From positions 1 through 34,423 of the forward strand of contig JAMONN010000168.1 in assembly GCA_027065775.1 (NCBI GenBank): a DNA stretch of 34,423 bases, read 5' to 3'. The stretch comes from Flavobacteriaceae bacterium. Lineage in GTDB: Bacteria > Bacteroidota > Bacteroidia > Flavobacteriales > Flavobacteriaceae. Position 1 is the stretch's first letter. Every line of letters begins with the position of its first letter. A model generated the notes under the pieces. That model worked only from the letters and a program-made list of their open reading frames with translations. It did no database searches and was not told the DNA's origin. The translations under genes and the position numbers were made by a program. Shown here piece after piece: positions 1 through 8,414 of this stretch.

Positions 1-1734
1 TAAAGTTACAATATCATCCGTTAATTTTTTTGACAAACCATTTAGAAAATCTGTATCTAAATTAATGCCTTCCATTTCCATTTTTGCTAATACGTTTACT
101 AACGGAATTTCAATTTCTGTATATAACTTTTCAAGATTTTTCGCTTTTAATTTTTCTTGAAATAATTGTTTTAATTGAAATGTAATATCTGCATCTTCCA
201 CTGCATATTCGGTTAATTCTTTAATATCTATATCGCTCATTGAGCGTTGATTCTTTCCTTTTTTACCAATTAATTTTTCGATGGAAATCGGTTGGTATTT
301 TAGGTAAGTTTCTGCTAAAACATTCATTCCGTGACGCATATCTGGTTGTAACAAATAATGTGCAATCATCGTATCAAAATAATTACCTTTTACATCTATA
401 TTATAATTGGCTAAAACTTTGATGTCGTATTTTATGTTTTGAGCGATTTTTTCGATGGTTTCATCTTCAAAAAATGGTCTTAATTCTTCAATAATGACTT
501 GTGCCTCCTCTTTGTTTTCAGGAAACGGAATATAATAACCTTTTCCTTTTTCATAAGAAAACGAGATACCTACTAATGCTGCTTCTAAAGTATTTAAACT
601 TGTAGTTTCGGTATCAAAACAAACCGATTTTTGTTGTAGCAACTTACCAATAAATAATTTTCTTGCCATTGGCGTTTCCAAACTTTGGTAAAAATGCTCG
701 GTATTTTCAGCAGTTTTAAAACCTTGTATTTCAGGAATACTTTCGCTTAAAGGTGAAGCAAATAAATCTAATTGTCCGCTAGGGTTTTCACTTTTAACTT
801 TTAACTTTTCACTTTTAACTGTTTCTCTAATTTGACCTTCGGCACTGGCAGGATTCACAAAAATCTTATTTAGTGTATTCCACATTCTACGAAATTCTAA
901 TTCTTGAAAAATCTCACTTACTTCACTAAATTTTGGTTGTGTTAATTTATAATCTTCTGCATGAAATTCAACTGGACAATCGAGCATAATAGTTGCCAAT
1001 TGTTTTGAAAGCAATCCTAAATCGGCATTTGCTTCTACTTTTTCTTTCATTTTCCCTTTTAAATCTGCTGTATTTTTAAGCAGATTTTCCATAGAACCAT
1101 ATTGTTTTAAAAACTTTTTGGCAGTTTTATCGCCAACGCCAGGTAAACCAGGGATATTATCGACTGCATCACCACGCATACCCAAATAATCTATCACCTG
1201 AATTGGATCATCAATTTCAAATTTTTCTTTTACTTTTTCTATATCCCAAATTTCGATTCCGTTGCCCATTCTAGCAGGCTTGTACATAAAGATATTTTCG
1301 CTTACCAATTGCGCAAAATCTTTATCTGGTGTAACCATAAAAATCTCATAACCTTGTTTTTCGGCTTGTTTTGCTAATGTGCCAATTAAATCATCTGCCT
1401 CATAACCTGCAACCTCAACAATTGGTATTTGCATTGCTTCTAATATTTTATGAATATATGGCACTGCAATTTTTATCGCCTCAGGAGTTTCTTGACGATT
1501 TGCTTTATAGGCAGGAAACGCATCTCTTCTCGCAACCGAACCACCTTTGTCAAACGCAACTGCTAATAAATCGGGTTTTTCTCTACGAATTACATCTAAC
1601 ATCGAGTTCATAAAACCTAAAATTGCCGAAGTATCCATACCTTTAGAGTTGATTCTTGGGTTTTTAATTAAGGCGTAATAACCTCTAAAAATTAAGGCGA
1701 AAGCGTCTAGTAGAAATACTCGTTTTTTTTGCAT
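1..1734 (-). CDS. polA: DNA polymerase I, 5' part (cut by window edge)
   Basis: Reading leftward from an ATG at 1734-1732, 578 codons stay open to the window edge, so the C-terminal polymerase domain is mostly missing. The start MQKKRVFLLDAFALIFRGYY is the classic N-terminus of the 5'-3' flap nuclease. About residues 1-290 are that domain, with acidic motifs such as EADD and the helix-hairpin-helix PGLPGVGDKTA. A low-complexity linker follows at about 300-335. The 3'-5' exonuclease domain keeps the motifs of a live proofreader: FDTETT near 373-378, NIKYD, and YAVEDAD. PolA fills gaps and removes RNA primers during replication and repair. The linker holds an odd in-frame repeat at 787-820. It is monocistronic at its 5' end, with its own promoter at 1753-1784. 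Confidence 0.95.
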   Translation of the reverse strand, partial: MQKKRVFLLDAFALIFRGYYALIKNPRINSKGMDTSAILGFMNSMLDVIRREKPDLLAVAFDKGGSVARRDAFPAYKANRQETPEAIKIAVPYIHKILEAMQIPIVEVAGYEADDLIGTLAKQAEKQGYEIFMVTPDKDFAQLVSENIFMYKPARMGNGIEIWDIEKVKEKFEIDDPIQVIDYLGMRGDAVDNIPGLPGVGDKTAKKFLKQYGSMENLLKNTADLKGKMKEKVEANADLGLLSKQLATIMLDCPVEFHAEDYKLTQPKFSEVSEIFQELEFRRMWNTLNKIFVNPASAEGQIRETVKSEKLKVKSENPSGQLDLFASPLSESIPEIQGFKTAENTEHFYQSLETPMARKLFIGKLLQQKSVCFDTETTSLNTLEAALVGISFSYEKGKGYYIPFPENKEEAQVIIEELRPFFEDETIEKIAQNIKYDIKVLANYNIDVKGNYFDTMIAHYLLQPDMRHGMNVLAETYLKYQPISIEKLIGKKGKNQRSMSDIDIKELTEYAVEDADITFQLKQLFQEKLKAKNLEKLYTEIEIPLVNVLAKMEMEGINLDTDFLNGLSKKLTDDIVTL

Positions 1735-1752
1735 TTGGATTTGTTTATTTCA

Positions 1753-1784
1753 CAAAGATACACAAAGAAAAAGAAGTTACACAA
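1753..1784 (-). promoter_or_regulatory. Bacteroidota-type promoter of polA
   Basis: On the minus strand TATCTTTG (1760-1753) matches the Bacteroidota -7 consensus TAnnTTTG exactly. A TTG (1784-1782) lies 21 nt upstream, within the usual spacing for the -33 element. Transcription would begin roughly 10 nt before the polA ATG. This is a motif match only. Confidence 0.6.
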
Positions 1785-1797
1785 TCGTTTTATTTTT

Positions 1798-1830
1798 ACT
1801 CACACCGTGACTTTGAGTCACGGTGTGAGT
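1798..1830. repeat. Perfect 14-bp hairpin, family copy A
   Basis: ACTCACACCGTGAC and its exact complement enclose the loop TTTGA. It lies between the dnaG stop and the polA promoter, so it may end dnaG transcription, although no clear T-run follows on the minus strand. The same hairpin recurs at 20970-21002 with one compensated base-pair change. Confidence 0.85.
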
Positions 1831-1858
1831 GCTTTTAAATTTAATAAAACCTAAAAAA

Positions 1859-3808
1859 TTACCCAGCAATTCTACCAAGGTTATCAAATATTAATCGTTT
1901 TAACTCTTTGTAGTTTACTACAAGTCCTAAAGTTTCTTTTCTGTTTTCAGTAGTATAAGATTGTTCTAAATCTGTAATTTTTAAATCTATTAAAATTCTA
2001 CGTATATTATAAACAGCATCCATTACTAATTTAGACAGCATTTTTTCTTTGGTTTTTACATAAATATTTTTACGCTTCCAATCGCTTAGTGCATATTGTT
2101 CATCATTCATAAAAATATCACTAACGGTCATACTAATATTTGGGTTTGGATGATTAATAAAGTGCTCAATAGAAACTCTTTTATCTTGATTTAATTGATG
2201 AATTATTTCAAAATAAATACTTTTAAAAGTCTCATTAGTAAACGCTATTTCATCATCTTGTAAATGTAAATAAACTTCGCTTGCTACTTTATTAGTAAAT
2301 ATTTTCTTTACAGTTTCGTATTCATCTTTTTCATTTTTTTCTTCTACAAAATCTATAAAATCTGCTTCTTTATTTCCATAAAGCAATAAAATTTCTATAA
2401 GATGTCTTTCTAAAATCACTAACTGATTAACCGCAACAACTTTTTCTTTTGCTTCTTTAACAAGTGCTAAAGGTTTTTGTTGTGGTCTTTTAGCGTGTTC
2501 ATCTTCGTTTTTACTTCTGATTTGTGCTAATTCTGAAAACAATACCTTTTCGGAAATTTGCATAATAGTAGCACATTCTTGTACATAAACTTCCCTTTGA
2601 ATTGCAGAAGGAATTTTAGCAATACTCTGTACAATTTCACGAATCAAACCTGCTTTTTTTACAGGATCATTTGCAGCATCTTTTAATAATAAAGAGACTT
2701 TAAACTGAATAAAATCTTGAGAATTTTCTTTTAGATACGTTTTTAATTCTTCAGTGGAAACCGATTTTGCAAAACTATCTGGATCTTCGCCATCAGGAAA
2801 AGCCACCACTTTTACGTTTAATCCTTGCTCAAGAATTAAATCAATTCCTCTTATAGATGCTCTAATTCCTGCTGCATCGCCATCAAAAAGTACGGTTATA
2901 TTATTGGTTAGTCTTGAAACTAAACGTATTTGATCGGAAGTTAATGCGGTACCAGAAGATGCTACCGTATTTTCTACACCATTTTGATAAAAAGAAATAA
3001 CATCGGTATAACCTTCTACTAAATAACAATTATCTTCTTTTGCAATTGCCTGTTTTGCGTGATAAATTCCGTAAAGAATTTTACTTTTATGATAGAGTTC
3101 ACTTTCTGGAGAATTTAAATACTTTGCTGCTTTTTTATTGATCTTTAAAATTCTACCACCAAACCCTAAAACACGACCAGACATAGAGTGAATTGGAAAT
3201 AAAACACGACCTTTAAATCGATCAAAATGTTTGGTTTCTTTAACTATAGTAAGACCTGTTTTTTCTAAAAACTCTAAGTTATATTTATTTTTTAATGCTT
3301 CATCTGTAAAAGCAGACCATTCATCTAAAGCATAACCTAACTCGAATTTCTTAATAATTTCATCGGTAAAACCACGTTCTTTAAAATAGGAATATCCTAT
3401 TGCTTTTCCTTTTTGCGTGTTTAATAAGATATTATGAAAATAATCCCTAGCATATTCAGACACCAAATACATGCTTTCTCTTGCCGATGCTTGCTGTTTT
3501 TGCTCATCGGTTTGTTCGGTTTCTTCAATTTCAATATTATACTTTTTGGCTAAATATCTAATTGCTTCTGGATACGAATAATGCTCATGTTCCATTAAAA
3601 AAGAAATCACATTTCCTCCTTTACCAGTGGAAAAATCTTTCCAAATTTGTTTCACTGGCGACACCATAAATGATGGTGATTTTTCGTCTACAAACGGACT
3701 TAAACCTTTAAAATTTGAACCTGCTTTTTTTAAATGTACAAACTCGCCAATTACCTCTTCTACACGAGCGGTTTCAAATACTTGATCTATGGTGGTTCTG
3801 TTAATCAT
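1859..3808 (-). CDS. dnaG: DNA primase without canonical zinc ligands
   Basis: A 649-aa primase that makes RNA primers at the replication fork. The N-terminal zinc-binding-domain fold is recognisable at about residues 5-95 (LSPFVDEKSPSF, then KQIWKDFSTGKGGN). The four positions that hold Cys/His ligands in the E. coli-type CPFH...CFGC motif are instead S37, V40, D58 and T61. The catalytic TOPRIM part is intact, with YLVEGYTDV and VLFDGDAAG. The C-terminal third is the poorly conserved helicase-interacting region. I recall the same ligand loss in related flavobacterial primases, so it is probably a lineage trait and not damage. The gene follows the YhcG-like gene after 33 nt and may be transcribed with it. 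Confidence 0.96.
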   Translation of the reverse strand: MINRTTIDQVFETARVEEVIGEFVHLKKAGSNFKGLSPFVDEKSPSFMVSPVKQIWKDFSTGKGGNVISFLMEHEHYSYPEAIRYLAKKYNIEIEETEQTDEQKQQASARESMYLVSEYARDYFHNILLNTQKGKAIGYSYFKERGFTDEIIKKFELGYALDEWSAFTDEALKNKYNLEFLEKTGLTIVKETKHFDRFKGRVLFPIHSMSGRVLGFGGRILKINKKAAKYLNSPESELYHKSKILYGIYHAKQAIAKEDNCYLVEGYTDVISFYQNGVENTVASSGTALTSDQIRLVSRLTNNITVLFDGDAAGIRASIRGIDLILEQGLNVKVVAFPDGEDPDSFAKSVSTEELKTYLKENSQDFIQFKVSLLLKDAANDPVKKAGLIREIVQSIAKIPSAIQREVYVQECATIMQISEKVLFSELAQIRSKNEDEHAKRPQQKPLALVKEAKEKVVAVNQLVILERHLIEILLLYGNKEADFIDFVEEKNEKDEYETVKKIFTNKVASEVYLHLQDDEIAFTNETFKSIYFEIIHQLNQDKRVSIEHFINHPNPNISMTVSDIFMNDEQYALSDWKRKNIYVKTKEKMLSKLVMDAVYNIRRILIDLKITDLEQSYTTENRKETLGLVVNYKELKRLIFDNLGRIAG

Positions 3809-3841
3809 TTTAATGCTTATAAGTTTCTACAAATTTGATGA

Positions 3842-4846
3842 TTAATTATCTATAATTTCTTGAACTTTAAGTTTTAATTCTTCAATTTTCGGTAAGTATA
3901 GTTGATATTTTGAAACTATTAATTTTGAAGTGTCATTAAGCATTGCATACTCAACCATAATATCATCTTTCTCTTGTGAGAGTATTATACCTATTGGTTT
4001 ATTATCTGTATTATCGTTTATTTCTTTTTCATAATAACCCAAATATAATTTCATTTGTCCAATATGCTCATGAACTACTTCTCCAATTTTTAAATCAATT
4101 AATACATAGCACTTTAATTTGATGTGATAAAACACTAAATCTACATAATAATGTCTGTTATTAAGTGTAATTCTTTGTTGTCTACCAATAAAAGCAAATC
4201 CTTTACCAAGTTCTAATAAAAAACTTTGCAAATTATTAATAATGGCTTTTTCTAAATCATTTTCGGAGTATTGGTTATTCTCTGTTAGTCCGAGAAATTC
4301 AAAAATATAAGGATCTTTTATTAAATCTTTTTCTGATTGAATTATATGACCTTTTTTAGATAGTTCTAATAACTTTCTTTTGTCTTTACTTGCTAATCTG
4401 TGATATAAACCTGTTTTTTTTTGTCTTTTTAATTCTCTAACAGTCCAGTTTTCTAATTCAGATTGCTTTTGATAAAAGGTTCTAGCCAAATCATCTTCTA
4501 ATTTTAAGAGTTCAAAATAATGTGACCAAGTCAATTTGTGAGACAACGTCTCACAAATTGGATATTTAATATAAAACAATCGCATATAATGCAAATTACT
4601 CCTACTAAATCCCTTGCCGTATTTTAAATTTAAATCTTTAGATAAGTTTTCTAATAATTGTTTACCATAAGTTGCTTTCTGTTTTCCTTCTTGTTCAAAT
4701 TCCACAATATTTCTGCCAATAGACCAATATGCATTTAACATTTGTATATTAACAGCAGATGCAACGTTTTGCCTTGCATTACCATATAAAAAATCAATAC
4801 TTTCTATTAATTTCTTATATTTAGTATTTTGTGTTATTTCAGTCAT
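3842..4846 (-). CDS. YhcG/DUF1016 family PD-(D/E)XK nuclease-like protein
   Basis: A 334-aa protein with the two-part layout of the YhcG family. The N-terminal helical DUF1016 domain occupies about residues 10-150, with NAYWSIGRNIVEFEQ, YGKGFSRSNL and KLTWSHYFELLKL. The C-terminal nuclease-fold domain occupies about 175-330. There YVDLVFYH supplies a candidate catalytic Asp at 236 and YVLIDLKIG supplies D251 and K253 of the D-(D/E)xK signature; most relatives have Glu at the D251 position. The substrate is unknown. Family members often lie near restriction-modification or other accessory genes, but here it sits beside dnaG. Its ATG overlaps the stop of the upstream LRR gene as TAATG, implying coupled translation. 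A 13-bp perfect hairpin lies inside the gene at 4532-4560. Confidence 0.88.
   Translation of the reverse strand: MTEITQNTKYKKLIESIDFLYGNARQNVASAVNIQMLNAYWSIGRNIVEFEQEGKQKATYGKQLLENLSKDLNLKYGKGFSRSNLHYMRLFYIKYPICETLSHKLTWSHYFELLKLEDDLARTFYQKQSELENWTVRELKRQKKTGLYHRLASKDKRKLLELSKKGHIIQSEKDLIKDPYIFEFLGLTENNQYSENDLEKAIINNLQSFLLELGKGFAFIGRQQRITLNNRHYYVDLVFYHIKLKCYVLIDLKIGEVVHEHIGQMKLYLGYYEKEINDNTDNKPIGIILSQEKDDIMVEYAMLNDTSKLIVSKYQLYLPKIEELKLKVQEIIDN
4532..4560. repeat. Intragenic perfect hairpin in yhcG-like gene
   Basis: CAATTTGTGAGAC and its exact complement are separated by three bases. The stretch encodes the conserved ETLSHKL region of the YhcG N-domain, so it is coding sequence that can also fold. 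Confidence 0.8.
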
Positions 4847-6042
4847 TAATTTTTAATCACTTTTTGAATACCAAAATCACCATTTACATCTGTAATTTTT
4901 ACAAAGTATAAACCTTGGCTTAGATTTGAAATATCAATACTGTTTTGGTGGTTATATGATAATAATAACTGTCCTAAATTGCTAAATATTTCAATTTTAG
5001 CAATATTAGTTTTAGATTTTATGTTTATGACATCTGCTACTGGTATTGGATAGATTGTAAAATTTAATAAAGTGTTTTCTAAAGTATTTGCTGTTGGACA
5101 ATTTATTGTAAATTCTACATCATGACCAGTTTCAGTGAGTATAAAATTTGTTAAATCTGTATTTAGTTCATCTACACAAACGGTTTGTAGATTTGGTAAG
5201 TTTTCGAAGATAGAAGGAAAAGCACCAGATAATATGAAATTATTATTATTTCCGTTTTTTAAATTTATATATGCTAAATCGTTATTATCGTAACAATGAA
5301 GCAAATTAAAATCTGAATTACTACTTAAATCCAATGTAGTCAATGAATTATACCCACAATATAATTTGGTTAGATTTGTATTATTATTGATATTTAAAAT
5401 ATTTAAAAGATTAGAATTACAATACAACCAAATTAAATCGATATTATTACTGACATCTAATGAGGTCAAGGAGTTGTAACTACAAAATAATCGATTAAGG
5501 TAAATGTTGTTACTAACATCTAAAGTGTTTAAGGAGTTGAAACTGCAATTTAATTCAATTAAATTTGTATTATTACTTACGTTTAATATGTTTAATAAAT
5601 TTGAATGACAACGCAAATAAGTTAAATTTAAATTGTTAATTACCTCCAATGTGGATAAAGAATTAGAATTACAATTTAGTTTGATTAAATTTTTGTGATT
5701 ATTTATTTCTAATATGTTCAAAAAGTTGTTACTACAATTTAACTCTATTAAATATATATTGTTATTTACGTCTAAATTATTTAATTGATTATTAGGGCAA
5801 GACAATATTGTTAAATTTATAAAGCTTTCTATTCCTGCTAAATCAGATATATTTTTATTTTCTAGATATAACTCTAACGTATTTTCTGCTTCACTAAATT
5901 GTATTTCCCCATCATTATTGATATCAATAATAGGTTCGTGATTTAACAAGGCATTTTTAAAATTAAGATCAGGTATATTAACAATTTGAGCGTTACTAAA
6001 ACAATAACTTGCTAGTATTAATATAAGTGATAATTTTTTCAT
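4846..6042 (-). CDS. Secreted leucine-rich-repeat protein with T9SS sorting tail
   Basis: The chosen start is the ATG at 6042-6040, giving 398 aa; the in-frame TTG three codons upstream is less likely. The protein begins with a Sec signal peptide (MKKLSLILILASYCFSNAQ). An EF-hand-like acidic stretch follows (DINNDGEIQFSE). Then come about nine tandem 21-residue leucine-rich repeats of the form L-x-x-L-D-V-S-N-N-x-x-L-x-x-L-x-C. The last ~70 residues form a type A T9SS C-terminal sorting domain (FTIYPIPVADVINI through GLYFVKITD). It should be exported across the outer membrane and held on the surface or released. The ligand is unknown; LRR surface proteins usually mediate adhesion or protein binding. 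The repeats are also visible at DNA level, a possible route to copy-number change. Its stop overlaps the start of the YhcG-like gene. Confidence 0.9.
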   Translation of the reverse strand: MKKLSLILILASYCFSNAQIVNIPDLNFKNALLNHEPIIDINNDGEIQFSEAENTLELYLENKNISDLAGIESFINLTILSCPNNQLNNLDVNNNIYLIELNCSNNFLNILEINNHKNLIKLNCNSNSLSTLEVINNLNLTYLRCHSNLLNILNVSNNTNLIELNCSFNSLNTLDVSNNIYLNRLFCSYNSLTSLDVSNNIDLIWLYCNSNLLNILNINNNTNLTKLYCGYNSLTTLDLSSNSDFNLLHCYDNNDLAYINLKNGNNNNFILSGAFPSIFENLPNLQTVCVDELNTDLTNFILTETGHDVEFTINCPTANTLENTLLNFTIYPIPVADVINIKSKTNIAKIEIFSNLGQLLLSYNHQNSIDISNLSQGLYFVKITDVNGDFGIQKVIKN

Positions 6043-6047
6043 GATTT

Positions 6048-6152
6048 TCAAATTAAATTTATATCAGATTTTAAATCTGCTATATTTAAATCTTTTTTAC
6101 CATCTATAATTGTTCTGTTAATAACCTTATTGATACCTTTTGGCACATTCAT
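6048..6152 (-). other. Possible 34-aa ORF or gene remnant upstream of the LRR gene
   Basis: Reading leftward, ATG at 6152 opens 34 codons (beginning MNVPKGINKVINR) ending at a TGA five bases before the LRR ATG. The frame stays open about 14 codons further upstream without another ATG, which suggests the end of a decayed gene. I recognise no homolog. The same stretch contains a small palindrome around CAGATTTAAAATCTG. Confidence 0.2.
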
Positions 6153-6223
6153 CTTTAAGAAATGGTATAAACTCAATGAATTTCTATTGTTTTAATATGT
6201 CTAAGAGTTTTTCATTCTCCAAT

Positions 6224-7474
6224 CTAAGAAACCGCTTTCAATTTATTCATTTTAGTTACCGTCAATTTATCAATTACATATTTTTCAGTAATTTTTAAAA
6301 ACTTCACATCCGTTCCAGGTAATTCAAACATAGCATCAGTAAGAATGTTTTCACAAAGTGAACGTAAACCACGTGCCCCAAGTTTATATTCTACTGCTTT
6401 AGTTACAATATATTGTAATGCTTTTTCATCGAATGTCAACTCTATATTATCCATTTCAAACAATTTAGTATATTGCTTAATAATAGAATTTTTAGGTTCG
6501 GTTAAAATCGAACGTAATGTTTTTGCATCTAGTGGATGCATATATGTTAACACTGGCAAACGACCAATAATTTCTGGAATTAGACCAAAATCTTTTAAAT
6601 CTTTAGGTATTACATATTGTAGTAAGTTTTCGGTATCTACTTTGTCATCCGAAATAGAGGCCGAATAACCAACCGCTTGCATATTCATACGTCTACCTAT
6701 AACTTGTTCGATACCATCAAAAGCACCGCCAGCAATAAATAAAATGTTTTGTGTATTTACTTGTGTGAATTTTTGATCTGGATGTTTTCTTCCACCTTTT
6801 GGCGGAACATTTACTATGGTTCCTTCTAACAATTTTAATAATGCTTGTTGAACGCCTTCACCAGAAACATCTCTAGTAATAGACGGGTTTGCACTTTTAC
6901 GAGCAATTTTATCGATTTCATCAATAAAAACAATTCCTTTTTCTGCTTTTTTTACATCATAATCCGCAGATTGTAATAAACGTGTTAAAATGGTCTCTAC
7001 ATCTTCACCTACATAACCTGCCTCAGTTAAAACGGTCGCATCAACTATAGCAAAAGGTACATTTAACATTTTCGCAATAGTCTTTACAACTAATGTTTTT
7101 CCTGTTCCTGTTTCACCAACCATAATGATATTACTTTTTTCAATCTCTATATCATCATCGTTTTTACTAGTTGGTTGTAATAAACGTTTATAATGATTAT
7201 AAACAGCAACGGACATCACTTTTTTAGTTTGATCTTGTCCGATTACATATTGATCTAAAAAAGTTTTTATTTCTTTTGGTAATTTCAACACCAATTCAGC
7301 CGACAAACCTTTAGTTTCAACATCACCAGATTGCACTTCTTCTAATACAATACCATGAGCTTGTTCAATACATCGATCACAAATATGCGCATCTAAACCT
7401 GCAATTAATAAATTTGTTTCTCCCTTTTTTCTAGCACAAAAGGAACATTCTAATATTTCTTTCTTTTTTGTCAT
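6224..7474 (-). CDS. clpX: ATP-dependent Clp protease ATP-binding subunit ClpX
   Basis: A 416-aa AAA+ unfoldase that feeds substrates to ClpP. The N-terminal zinc-binding domain has C10, C13, C32 and C35. Walker A is GETGTGKT at 120-127, the pore loop is GYVG at 153-156, Walker B is IVFIDEIDK at 181-189, and the sensor/arginine region and C-terminal small domain are complete. At the position of the ClpP-binding IGF tripeptide of E. coli this protein reads AVGYS (about 267-271), a variant loop. It lies 84 nt downstream of clpP in the same direction, the usual clpP-clpX operon, with a hairpin repeat in the gap. Confidence 0.97.
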   Translation of the reverse strand: MTKKKEILECSFCARKKGETNLLIAGLDAHICDRCIEQAHGIVLEEVQSGDVETKGLSAELVLKLPKEIKTFLDQYVIGQDQTKKVMSVAVYNHYKRLLQPTSKNDDDIEIEKSNIIMVGETGTGKTLVVKTIAKMLNVPFAIVDATVLTEAGYVGEDVETILTRLLQSADYDVKKAEKGIVFIDEIDKIARKSANPSITRDVSGEGVQQALLKLLEGTIVNVPPKGGRKHPDQKFTQVNTQNILFIAGGAFDGIEQVIGRRMNMQAVGYSASISDDKVDTENLLQYVIPKDLKDFGLIPEIIGRLPVLTYMHPLDAKTLRSILTEPKNSIIKQYTKLFEMDNIELTFDEKALQYIVTKAVEYKLGARGLRSLCENILTDAMFELPGTDVKFLKITEKYVIDKLTVTKMNKLKAVS

Positions 7475-7505
7475 TTATTTTAGTGTTCAGTTCTCAGTTC
7501 TCAGC

Positions 7506-7543
7506 GCTCAGTAAACAGTGTTCAGTCTGTTTGTTTACTGAGC
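7506..7543. repeat. Inverted repeat in the clpP-clpX gap
   Basis: GCTCAGTAAAC (7506-7516) pairs with GTTTACTGAGC (7533-7543). It is embedded in a run of CAGT/CAGTTCTCAGT-like units from about 7487 to 7557, which fills almost the whole spacer. It could modulate clpX relative to clpP, or be a passive interspersed repeat. Confidence 0.7.
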
Positions 7544-7558
7544 ACTGAATACTGTCTA

Positions 7559-8218
7559 CTATTTACGTACTAATATTTCATCTATCATACCATATTTTTT
7601 AGCTTCTTCCGCAGTCATCCAATAATCACGATCACTATCATTATGCACTTTCTCTATTGTTTGTCCAGAATGATTTGCTATAATTTCGTATAATTCTTGC
7701 TTTAATTTCATTATTTCTCTTGCAGTAATTTCAATATCACTTGCTTGACCTTGTGCGCCACCAAGTGGTTGATGAATCATTATTCTAGAATGTGGTAATG
7801 CAGAACGCTTTCCGTTTGCTCCTGCACACATTAAAACTGCACCCATACTTGCTGCCATACCAGTACAAATTGTATTTATTTCTGGTTTGATAAATTGCAT
7901 AGTATCATATATTCCTAATCCTGCATAAACGCCTCCACCAGGCGAATTAATATAAATAGAAATATCTTTATTAGCATCTACACTTTCTAAAAATAATAAT
8001 TGTGCTTGTATAATATTCGCAACATAATCGTCGATTCCTGAACCTAAAAATATAATTCTGTCCATCATTAAACGTGAAAAAACATCCATTTGTGTCATGT
8101 TTAATTGACGTTCTTCAATAATATATGGCGTTACGCTACTTACTATTTTATCATAATACATGCTATTAATACCATGTTTTTTTGTTGCAAATTTTTTAAA
8201 TTCGTTTTCGTAATTCAT
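7559..8218 (-). CDS. clpP: ATP-dependent Clp protease proteolytic subunit
   Basis: A 219-aa serine peptidase that forms the two-ring ClpP barrel. The catalytic triad is visible with family-standard spacing: S124 in GMAASMGAV, H149 in RIMIHQP and D198 in DSDRDYW. The oxyanion and substrate region has INSPGGGVYAG. The N-terminus is about 20 residues longer than the mature E. coli enzyme, consistent with a propeptide. It is first in the clpP-clpX pair. Trigger factor, often upstream in other phyla, is not here; the upstream neighbour is divergent. Confidence 0.97.
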   Translation of the reverse strand: MNYENEFKKFATKKHGINSMYYDKIVSSVTPYIIEERQLNMTQMDVFSRLMMDRIIFLGSGIDDYVANIIQAQLLFLESVDANKDISIYINSPGGGVYAGLGIYDTMQFIKPEINTICTGMAASMGAVLMCAGANGKRSALPHSRIMIHQPLGGAQGQASDIEITAREIMKLKQELYEIIANHSGQTIEKVHNDSDRDYWMTAEEAKKYGMIDEILVRK

Positions 8219-8391
8219 TCTATATAAATTATAATAGTTTAATTTTATTTTTTTTATTCTGACTATAGAATAAGTTGGTAAATATAATAAGATTTTTGCG
8301 AACTCTCCTCTTTTTTCAAAACTTAACTTTTTTTTGACAAAAATAATTCCTTTAATATAAAAACAATAATTACTTTAGCGTTTCATTAAAT

Positions 8392-8402
8392 CCGTTTAAC
8401 GG
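8392..8402. repeat. Small palindrome upstream of the IPExxxVDY gene
   Basis: CCGTTTAACGG lies 13 nt before the ATG at 8415 and is unusually GC-containing for this spacer. It could form a weak leader hairpin or an operator half-site pair. The rest of the 196-nt divergent spacer (8219-8414) shows only AT-rich sequence. Confidence 0.4.
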
Positions 8403-8414
8403 AAGCATTGGTAA

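Noticed and set aside
3842-4846. YhcG-like gene as part of a restriction-modification or defence system
   Set aside because: No methyltransferase, specificity subunit or other defence gene lies nearby.
6043-6051. TTG start of the secreted LRR protein
   Set aside because: The ATG three codons later gives the normal positively charged start of a signal peptide.
7487-7557. CRISPR-like array in the clpP-clpX spacer
   Set aside because: Units are short, imperfect and contiguous, without regular spacers or cas genes.
8331-8378. TTG at 8334 and TACTTTAG at 8371 as a promoter for the IPExxxVDY-pyk unit
   Set aside because: The -7 match has a mismatch at its key final base and the spacing of 34 nt is far outside the usual 17-23.
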